A stretch of DNA of 64,000 nt, from NCBI GenBank assembly GCA_964437425.1, contig CAYTGO010000004.1, positions 22,012 to 86,011 of the forward strand. The letters are read 5' to 3'. Positions 25,943-33,495 of this stretch are shown piece by piece; positions within the stretch are counted from its first letter, which is position 1, and the number at the start of each line of letters is the position of its first letter. The notes under the pieces were generated by a model. The model was not told the DNA's origin. It did no database searches and saw nothing but the letters and a program-made list of their open reading frames with translations. The position numbers and the translations under genes are program-made. This stretch comes from Scalindua sp964437425 (GTDB lineage: Bacteria > Planctomycetota > Brocadiia > Brocadiales > Scalinduaceae).

Positions 25943-27484
25943 CTAACATCCGGCAAGCCTGGCCTTGCCCCGGAGTGTCGGGCCACCGTTTCCAACTCTC
26001 ATAATCTGCATCGGCTGTCCCTTTCCACAGTTCGGTATCGGATACATCTTAAAATCATTTCCCACCGCATCAATGCTCATGAGAAATTCTTTTGAATTTG
26101 CCATTATCCCGCCACCTCTGTACAGCTTTACAAGTTTACCATTTTCAATCTTATAAACCTTTTTGGCAGAGATTCTGAAGTTTTCTCTGGATTCGCTTAT
26201 GGACGGAATTCTGTGGCTGACAATGTAATATCCATCCTTTACCTCTTTTATTATTTTCTTCGGATCTTTTTTGCCGGGACCAAAAGCCGTATTTGTCATC
26301 CTGACTATTGGTACCATCGACGACGTAGTCGCCCTCATCGAACCATTCGGCTCATGCCCAAGAACGTAGGCGTTTTCCCTTCCATTCAGGAAGGTCTTTA
26401 GAATACCATTTTTAATTACGTCTATGCGTTTGGCCGGTGTTCCTTCGGCATCGTATTTATAGTATCCATATCCCATTGTGGTAGGATCTGAAAATGCGTT
26501 TACGAGAGGAGATGCTATCCGCTCTCCTACCTGGTTTTCATCCATGCTCTTAAAAAGCCAGGACCTGCCCGCATAAGCGGTTTCCATCTTAAGTATTCTG
26601 TCAGATTCAGTAGGATGTCCGACGATCTCGTGCACGAGCAGTGTATTAAAGTGAGGGTCAGTTACAACTACAACTTCATCTTTACTCGTCTTAAGAAACT
26701 CCGCGCCTGAGAGTTCGACGGTCTCTCTTGTTCTCTCAAGTGCAAAATCGAGAAAGCTTAAATTATAACAATTCTTGCCTTCAATTATTTCCCACCCTTT
26801 CATGTCGCCAACATAATCATAACAGACTTCCGGGCTGGACTCACCCTTCTGTGCTGACACATAAACAACACCCTGAGTCAGCGGCAATGATTGATCAATA
26901 TTTGCACCCTCGGAACTGCAGAACAACTCCCTGGTTATGCCTGTTTTTATTCCGACAGCTGTGTAACGTACAGACGGATCGAGCTCTTTCATCTGCCGGG
27001 AAACATCCAGGCTTGTCTTTAACACCTCCTGCAAAGAAACCTTTCGCGGGTCTATTTCAAAATCTGCCGGTACCGTATCCTGGCAAACCTTGATCTTTGC
27101 CAGTTTAACTTCTCTTAATGAATCGGCACTTTTCTCAAACTCCTGCTTTTTCTTTGCGTTGGCTACTGCACGTTCATAGGCAGTATTTATACCATTAATA
27201 ATCAGGCCTGTTATTCTCTTAACCTTTAAATCATTTTTACCAAGAGATTGACCATAGAACCCCCAGGATGATATCTCTCCCGCAATAACCCTTATTCCGA
27301 AAGAGGCGTCATAATCATCCGTAACATCCTTTGATTGTCCGTTTTCAGAAGTGGCTGATTTAAATTCGCTGATCCCAAGCCTTACGTCAACATATTTGCA
27401 ACCGTCTAGTGACTTATAATATGTTGACAGTGTTTTAAAGATGTGCCCTTTTAACTTGTCGAGGATCTCTATGCGTGGTTTCAT
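25943..27484 (-). CDS. tldD: TldD-family metalloprotease, catalytic subunit
   Basis: 513 residues. The zinc motif HEIVGH (His285, Glu286, His290) sits in LLVHEIVGHPTESDRI, the TldD signature, with GYGYYKYDAEGTPAKR and FLNGRENAYVLGHEPNGSMRA further on. It is the active half of the TldD/TldE protease. It starts 8 bases after the heme-c protein gene and ends 28 bases before tldE, so the three form a unit. Confidence 0.9.
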   Translation of the reverse strand: MKPRIEILDKLKGHIFKTLSTYYKSLDGCKYVDVRLGISEFKSATSENGQSKDVTDDYDASFGIRVIAGEISSWGFYGQSLGKNDLKVKRITGLIINGINTAYERAVANAKKKQEFEKSADSLREVKLAKIKVCQDTVPADFEIDPRKVSLQEVLKTSLDVSRQMKELDPSVRYTAVGIKTGITRELFCSSEGANIDQSLPLTQGVVYVSAQKGESSPEVCYDYVGDMKGWEIIEGKNCYNLSFLDFALERTRETVELSGAEFLKTSKDEVVVVTDPHFNTLLVHEIVGHPTESDRILKMETAYAGRSWLFKSMDENQVGERIASPLVNAFSDPTTMGYGYYKYDAEGTPAKRIDVIKNGILKTFLNGRENAYVLGHEPNGSMRATTSSMVPIVRMTNTAFGPGKKDPKKIIKEVKDGYYIVSHRIPSISESRENFRISAKKVYKIENGKLVKLYRGGGIMANSKEFLMSIDAVGNDFKMYPIPNCGKGQPMQIMRVGNGGPTLRGKARLAGC

Positions 27485-27492
27485 CGTAGGTA

Positions 27493-28215
27493 CTAATTTT
27501 TGTTGTTATCTTCTTTTCTCTTAATCGTGATATTCATTGCTATGAATACGAAGGTTACCAGGAATACCATCCCTACGGTAGTTACAATGGTCATGTGAAC
27601 AAGGTTTCCCTTGATTTCGGCCTCTGCCCTGTCTATGGGCACTGCCACCGAGATAGCGCCTCTCAGGTCTCCAAACGTATAGTCCGTAGCCTTGTCATCA
27701 GGATAATCTTCCTGAATGAACCCGGGCACGGTCTCCTTGGCGGAGTGGCATTTTAGGCACGCTTCCTCTATGTGGAGAGGAATGAGATATCTCAACACTC
27801 GTTTACTCTCTATCTCATCGACACCTTTATATTCAGTAAGATTTTTATCACTCTCGAATTCCGCAAGCGCCTTCTCTTCAAATTTATCCGGTCTGTTTTT
27901 CGGATTTCTATATTTTGAACTGACCTGTCTTAATCGGTAGCCTGTTGCATTGTAAAACTTTTTGCCAATCTCATTTCCTGCGATTGCAGGCATTAGTAAT
28001 CTGGTTGCTTCATTATGCTCCATATTTGCAATTGCCATAGTTTCTGCCAGATATTCTCTCGTGTGCTTAAGCTCCAGGGCAATCATCTCGCATTTATCAA
28101 ACACTTCCTCACGTAACAAAGTGGACTGTTTCTGGAAATTAGTAACAGTTATAGAAAGTATTACAATCGCTACTACAAATATTACGATTCCGTAAAGTTT
28201 AAAATTCTTTTTCAT
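27493..28215 (-). CDS. Membrane-anchored c-type heme protein, Tll0287-like (DUF3365) sensor domain
   Basis: 240 residues: membrane helix at about 8-25, an extracytoplasmic Tll0287-like domain with one heme c site Cys153-Leu-Lys-Cys156-His157 (EACLKCHSAKE) and the following DLRGAISVAVPI, then a second helix at about 208-228 and a short basic tail. In other proteins this domain precedes kinase or methyl-accepting outputs, where it probably senses redox state or gas ligands. Here no output domain follows. First gene of a unit with tldD and tldE. Confidence 0.85.
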   Translation of the reverse strand: MKKNFKLYGIVIFVVAIVILSITVTNFQKQSTLLREEVFDKCEMIALELKHTREYLAETMAIANMEHNEATRLLMPAIAGNEIGKKFYNATGYRLRQVSSKYRNPKNRPDKFEEKALAEFESDKNLTEYKGVDEIESKRVLRYLIPLHIEEACLKCHSAKETVPGFIQEDYPDDKATDYTFGDLRGAISVAVPIDRAEAEIKGNLVHMTIVTTVGMVFLVTFVFIAMNITIKRKEDNNKN

Positions 28216-28426
28216 TAAAGTTGGTATGCCTTTAAAAAGTTTGAATCGTTATGTACAACGGCTTTCAGTCTAACACAAAAGTGAAATATTTTCTAAAAAA
28301 ATTATAGTTTTTACTCTTTGTGTTCTTTGCAGTTTTACAGTGAATAATTACTCATTTTTTAATGTATAAGATAACGTCATTTTTTTATAAATTTCACTTG
28401 AAAATTGCTTTAATGTTATATAAACC

Positions 28427-29317
28427 ATGACTATGATTTACGATTTGTTGTGGAGTAATCCCCTATCTTTAATTAGTTATTTCCTTCTTCTTATCTCTAT
28501 TCTCAGCTTGTGGATCAAACAGGATATCAAAATATGGGGTACCATTACGTCTGCCTCTCTGGTTTGCGGCGTCATATCAGATAGAATAGATATTATTGGA
28601 ATCATTTCGATTTTTATATTGTGTTTACTTTATCACACTGTTAATCGTATCAATTTAATATTTTTCATTCGTGTGGCATCGGGCGTTTTGGCAATTATTT
28701 TATCTGTTATGTTGGCGGCGCATCTTATTCCGGGATTCAACAATTGGAAAGTAGTCGACAGCGTATCTTTAACTGAAACAAGTCTTCCATATTCAATGTA
28801 CTTAAATATGGATAAAACTTTGATTGGCCTAGCTATCCTTAGCGTGGGCTTTCCTCTTATTAAAAGTTTAAAAGAGTGGGGTTCCGTTCTTCGATCCACA
28901 CTTCCCATATTCTCAGTAGGATTGATTGTTTTAGCAAGTACAAGTCAATCACTCGGTTATACACACTGGGATTTTAAATTTCCTGATCTGTTTTTTGTTT
29001 GGGCTCTCATAAATTTAGTTTTCACTTGTGTCAGTGAAGAAGCTTTCTTCAGAGGGTTCCTGCAAAGAAATTTATTTAAAATGCTGCAAAAATATAAGTA
29101 CGGAAATATCTTAAGTTTAATTATAGTATCTATCTTGTTTGGTTTAGCACATTTTGCCGGAGGTTTTAAATATGTGATCCTCTCTACGATAGCCGGTATT
29201 GTATATGGTTATACGTACCAGAAAACGGAACGAATTGAAGCCGGTATTTTATGTCATTTTGGAGTAAATACATTTCATTTTATTTTTTTGACTTACCCTG
29301 CCCTTGCTAATACGTGA
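28427..29317 (+). CDS. CPBP-family intramembrane metalloprotease
   Basis: 296 residues with about eight membrane helices. The C-terminal CPBP (Abi/CAAX-like) motifs are complete: EEAFFRGFLQ (EExxxR), FGLAHFAGG with the second-motif His, and GILCHFGVNTFHF. Such proteases cleave membrane-embedded or prenylated substrates; a substrate cannot be deduced. No strong RBS is visible. It is convergent with the dinG-type gene. Confidence 0.85.
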   Translation: MTMIYDLLWSNPLSLISYFLLLISILSLWIKQDIKIWGTITSASLVCGVISDRIDIIGIISIFILCLLYHTVNRINLIFFIRVASGVLAIILSVMLAAHLIPGFNNWKVVDSVSLTETSLPYSMYLNMDKTLIGLAILSVGFPLIKSLKEWGSVLRSTLPIFSVGLIVLASTSQSLGYTHWDFKFPDLFFVWALINLVFTCVSEEAFFRGFLQRNLFKMLQKYKYGNILSLIIVSILFGLAHFAGGFKYVILSTIAGIVYGYTYQKTERIEAGILCHFGVNTFHFIFLTYPALANT

Positions 29318-29395
29318 AACATACCGCTCACAAAAGCGTTGAGTATATGGGTTTTGCTATGCTCAAATCATCACTCATGCCAGGAGTTCTGTATT

Positions 29396-31630
29396 TCAAT
29401 CTACATGATTATGATCACGCTCAAAGAAGTTTTTAATCTCTTCTATGTCAGAGACTTTTTTGCAGTCTGGAAGTGAGTTTAGAAAGTACTTGCCGTAGAA
29501 CTTGCTCTTGATGCGAGGATCCAGGATTGCGACTACACCCGTGTCTGTTGTTGATCTGATCAGACGGCCAAAGCCCTGCCTCAGCAGTGTGATTGCCTGC
29601 GGCACCTGGTAGAACATGAATGGGTTTTTATTCTGGGATTTCAGCAGTTCCATTCTTGCTTCAATTATCGGATCATCTGGGACGGCAAATGGCAGCCTGG
29701 TTATTATTACACATTTCAGTGCCTCACCCGGCACATCAACTCCCTGCCAGAATGTGGCGGTACCAAAGAGAACTGGTTTCTGGCTGGTCTTAAACTCTTC
29801 AATCAATTGATATCTTGGTTTGTCTCCCTGCCGGAAAAGAGTAAAATCTTCCAGATCATCTTGAATCTCTTCGTATACGCTGTTCAGCATCTTGAAACTC
29901 GTAAATAGAATAAATGCCCTTCCCTGCGAGTGAGTAATAATGCCCTCTATGTGTTTCACAATACTATCTTTGAATTCTTCGGGTTGCTGATTCGGGTCTG
30001 GTATATTGCCAGGAACATATATAAGTGCATTTTCTGAAAAGTTAAATGGCGATCCTATAGCTTTTTCACAATAGTCATCTTCTCTTGTTATGTGAGTATC
30101 TAATCCGTCCTGCTCCAAAATAATGGTCGGTTTTTCTGTGTCCGTCTTATCGCTGACAGGTATTCCCAGCCGTCCTTTTATATATTTGAAGCCTCCATTT
30201 ATAGAAAGTGTAGCCGAGGTAAGAATTACCGGCCTGGTCTTTCCGAATATCTGTTTCTCAAATTCCACAGCGACATTTATTGGTGCAGCAAGCAGGGAGC
30301 ATCTTGTATATTTATGGTTTATTGGTTCCAGCGTATTTGTTAATTGCAACGTGTCTGAAAATGTTTCATAGCGAGATTTTTTCCTCTCGATATCTGTCCA
30401 GTAAACATACTCTTTCAGATCCTGATTCATAATAGTAGCAATATTATTGTTAATATCACTGCACCTGTTTGCGAATGCACAAATTTCTAACCTATCCTCA
30501 TCTGTTTTAACCTGTTTCGACAGAGACTCAAGCAGATCAAAAAGGTTGGACAATGGCTTGCTGAGATAGTTGTTTATGGTACTCTTCTCCCTAATCCGGG
30601 TGGTCTTATTGCCAGTACCGTATTTTTCGATAATCTCTGAAAAAAAGAGATCGTTGGCAGAGGCAGCTTCTTTCAGTAGTTTTTCACAATCGCTTATGAT
30701 ACCCGCTTGCTTAGCCTTGTCTGATGCGCTGGTTGAATCAAAGAGCCTTGTTATTAACCCTTTCCCTGTCTTAGGGTTCAGGATTGAGTCGAGCATATAT
30801 TTAATCCTGGAGTTCGAGATTCCTATACCGAAGTAACTGGTAGCTATATCTTCCAGTGTATGGGCCTCATCAAAGACTACGGCATCAAAGTCTGGCAAGA
30901 CCCGTCCATCACTTGCCAGGTTGGCAAAAAAAAGATGGTGATTTGTAACCAGTATTTGCGCCTTGTACTCTTTTCTACGCGCCCTGTTGTAGTAGCAATC
31001 GTCTTTGAATGAGCATTGTTTGCCAAAGCAGAGGTCTGACTCTCTACATATCTTGCTCCATACCGCCGGTGAAGGTTCGAAGTCCAGCTCTGATCGCAGC
31101 CCCCTCCTGGCATGTGCTTCCCATTGAACGATATGCTGAAATTCATCGAATTCCTTTTGAGTGTTAAAGACATTCTGCGACTGAGCCTGGTGAAATCGTC
31201 TGAGACATAAATAGTTCTGCCCGCCCACACAGAGAGTGTAAGAAAAATCAAATTTATCTTCCTGTCCATTCTCCGGATGCGAATTATCATCACCTGCATC
31301 GGCAAAAATATTAACAGACTTCAGAGCATTACGAAGAAAAGGAAGGTCTTTTTTAATTAATTGTTCCTGTAACGTCTTGGTATGAGTTGAGATGATAACC
31401 TTTTTGTTATTTTTGACACTCCAGAATATAAACGGAATAAGATATGCCATACTTTTACCTACTCCGGTACCGGCTTCAACGATAAGATGCTTGTTTCCTT
31501 CGATGGCTTTTTCAATTGCGAGGGCCATCTCCATCTGCTGTGGCCTCAGTTCGTAAGAACCTAATTTCCTTGCGATAACTCCGTCTTTTCCAAGTACATC
31601 TTCGATCAACATAGTCTCAGGATAAATCAA
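29396..31630 (-). CDS. dinG: DinG/XPD-type ATP-dependent DNA helicase
   Basis: 744 residues: superfamily 2 helicase with Walker A (GTGVGKS, residues 54-60), the DEAH box (VVFDEAHTLEDIA), and the C-terminal motifs AFILFTSF and QGFGRLIRS. Cys residues between the first motifs (NYLC, then CRESDLCFGKQCSFKDDC) supply the Fe-S cluster of XPD-like helicases. It unwinds DNA from 5' to 3' in repair and R-loop removal. Whether the best name is DinG or YoaA cannot be settled by eye. Divergent from the thioredoxin-reductase-like gene. Confidence 0.9.
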   Translation of the reverse strand: MIYPETMLIEDVLGKDGVIARKLGSYELRPQQMEMALAIEKAIEGNKHLIVEAGTGVGKSMAYLIPFIFWSVKNNKKVIISTHTKTLQEQLIKKDLPFLRNALKSVNIFADAGDDNSHPENGQEDKFDFSYTLCVGGQNYLCLRRFHQAQSQNVFNTQKEFDEFQHIVQWEAHARRGLRSELDFEPSPAVWSKICRESDLCFGKQCSFKDDCYYNRARRKEYKAQILVTNHHLFFANLASDGRVLPDFDAVVFDEAHTLEDIATSYFGIGISNSRIKYMLDSILNPKTGKGLITRLFDSTSASDKAKQAGIISDCEKLLKEAASANDLFFSEIIEKYGTGNKTTRIREKSTINNYLSKPLSNLFDLLESLSKQVKTDEDRLEICAFANRCSDINNNIATIMNQDLKEYVYWTDIERKKSRYETFSDTLQLTNTLEPINHKYTRCSLLAAPINVAVEFEKQIFGKTRPVILTSATLSINGGFKYIKGRLGIPVSDKTDTEKPTIILEQDGLDTHITREDDYCEKAIGSPFNFSENALIYVPGNIPDPNQQPEEFKDSIVKHIEGIITHSQGRAFILFTSFKMLNSVYEEIQDDLEDFTLFRQGDKPRYQLIEEFKTSQKPVLFGTATFWQGVDVPGEALKCVIITRLPFAVPDDPIIEARMELLKSQNKNPFMFYQVPQAITLLRQGFGRLIRSTTDTGVVAILDPRIKSKFYGKYFLNSLPDCKKVSDIEEIKNFFERDHNHVD

Positions 31631-31762
31631 TTTCTTTGGCCTTGCAAATCCTTTTTGATAATATATAATTTTGCTTGTAAGCTTAGCGGATTGGAACCTT
31701 ACGTTGAAGTATATTTAACCAGAATTAAGACGCCGTAGGATTAATAAAAAGGGGTGGTTTCA

Positions 31763-32068
31763 ATGGACGATGAATTAGTACCGCTTGAAGCAGATGCTCG
31801 TAAATTAGTAGAAGAGTATGTAGAGACCGCTCCTTATAAGTTGAATCCGGATTCTAATCACGTAGGTAAGATTGTAAAGAGTCTGGCAAAGAGGAAACTG
31901 AAGAACGGTTTTTTCTACTGTCCATGCAGAATGCTCTCCGACGACAAAGAGGTTGATGCGAAGATTATCTGTCCGTGTGAATATCACAAGGAGGAAATAG
32001 AGAAAGACGGCGTATGCTGTTGTGATCTTTTTGTAAGCCCTGATTATAAACCTGCATCAGCCGTTTAA
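31763..32068 (+). CDS. Ferredoxin-thioredoxin reductase catalytic-subunit-like Fe-S protein
   Basis: 101 residues from ATG 31763; a GTG three codons earlier lies inside the RBS GGGGTGG. The whole FTR catalytic fold is present: FYCPCR (Cys53, Cys55), IICPCEYH (Cys70, Cys72) and VCCCDLFVSPDY (Cys85-87). These carry a 4Fe-4S cluster and a redox disulfide that reduces thioredoxins with electrons from ferredoxin. In known FTRs the last motif is Cys-His-Cys; here the active-site His is Cys86. No FTR variable subunit gene is near, as in anaerobes with stand-alone forms. Confidence 0.85.
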   Translation: MDDELVPLEADARKLVEEYVETAPYKLNPDSNHVGKIVKSLAKRKLKNGFFYCPCRMLSDDKEVDAKIICPCEYHKEEIEKDGVCCCDLFVSPDYKPASAV

Positions 32069-32461
32069 CCTGCCTATTCAGAACAATTCTGGCTGACCCT
32101 GACTTTAAGTGCAATATGACTTCGGTGAAGCCACAACCACTTTCCCATAAGTAACTATATACCAACCAATGCCAACTCATTAATGCTGTTTACAAGTAAA
32201 AATTTCAGTCCAGAGGCCTCTTACCTGAGTGTTGCAAATCAGCTTTAAAAACAGACACCTTTCAAATCGCACAGGCCACTCAAAAACAGGTGATATTTTC
32301 AGTTTTACAGGGTAATTACCTCATTGACTTCAGGCAGGAATCATGTATAAACTGGAAGCATACCTGAAAAAACTATTAACTTATAGTCAATCCAAAATTT
32401 TTATCTTTGACGCACTTGTTTTGCAATTCTCTAAATAGCTAAATCAACCGAAATCATTTCA
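32069..32461. other. 393-base intergenic region, nothing recognised
   Basis: Lies between two plus-strand genes. Only short chance frames and no clear promoter, terminator or RNA motif were seen. Confidence 0.4.
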
Positions 32462-33406
32462 ATGGTTACCCATATGAAAGATGTTGAATTGCGACCACTT
32501 CTGGAGAAGAACAAATCCGAATACGCAGAGCTGCTTTATAACTCTTTTAATGTGTGGTACCGGCAGCACGGTAGAGATGAAGATTATTTTAAAGGTGGAC
32601 CACAGGACACTGAAATATTCTTTGATATTTACAATGATCTGGACCCCGGCTGCTGTATCGTAGCAGTTGACAAGAATACAAAACGTCTTGTGGGATGTTG
32701 CTTTTACCACCCGAGAGAATATCACGTCAGCCTGGGTGTCATGTCTGTTCATCCGGATTATTTTGGATGCGGAATTGGAAAACTGCTGGTAAACTACATT
32801 GTAGACTACACAGAGAGTAATAATAAGGCTTTACGTGTTGTAAGCAGTGCTGTAAACATAGATTCCTTTTCATTATACAATAAAGCCGGCATCTTGCCGA
32901 GACACCTGTATCATAATATGATAATAGAGGTGTCAGCGAAAGGCTTGAACAAAACAGTTGATTGCATAGAAAACGTCCGCCCCGCACAGATTGCTGATAT
33001 ACCTGCAATGATGAAACTTGAAATGGAGGTCAGTGGTATTTCACGCGAGAAGGACTTTCATTATACTATCGAAAACAGACTTGGCATATTTCAGACTTCA
33101 GTTATTGATGGCAAAAATGGCAGTATTGATGGGTTTATGATCTCGTTGAAACATACTTTGCTGAATATGATAGGGCCAGGGGTAGCACTTACCGAAGAAG
33201 CCGCCATTGGTCTTATCCTGCATGAGTCGAACCGCTATAAGGGAGAAAAAGCTATTTTACTAATACCAATGGATAGAAGGAAAATAGTTGAAAAAATGTA
33301 TGAGTGTAATGCGAAGAATTCTGAAACATATCTTTTCCAGGTACGAGGTGAGTTCAAACCATTTAACGGTGTAAATATACCAAGCTTTCTGCCTGAGACT
33401 GGTTGA
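32462..33406 (+). CDS. GNAT-family acetyltransferase with a second C-terminal domain
   Basis: 314 residues. Residues 5-155 form a GNAT domain with the acetyl-CoA loop VHPDYFGCGIGKLLVNYIV and the late SFSLYNKAGILP. Residues 165-314 resemble the C-terminal half of YitH/DUF1248-type double-GNAT proteins (VRPAQIADIPAMMKLEMEV, KAILLIPMDRRKIVEKMYE) but without an intact CoA loop. The substrate is unknown. Either ATG (32462 or 32474) could start it, and neither has a clear RBS. Confidence 0.8.
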   Translation: MVTHMKDVELRPLLEKNKSEYAELLYNSFNVWYRQHGRDEDYFKGGPQDTEIFFDIYNDLDPGCCIVAVDKNTKRLVGCCFYHPREYHVSLGVMSVHPDYFGCGIGKLLVNYIVDYTESNNKALRVVSSAVNIDSFSLYNKAGILPRHLYHNMIIEVSAKGLNKTVDCIENVRPAQIADIPAMMKLEMEVSGISREKDFHYTIENRLGIFQTSVIDGKNGSIDGFMISLKHTLLNMIGPGVALTEEAAIGLILHESNRYKGEKAILLIPMDRRKIVEKMYECNAKNSETYLFQVRGEFKPFNGVNIPSFLPETG

Positions 33407-33495
33407 AAATCAATAAACGGAAAAGATGAATAAGGGCCTTACATTGATAAAAAAATAGTTTTCTAAACATACTGACATTTATAAATATTAAGTTT

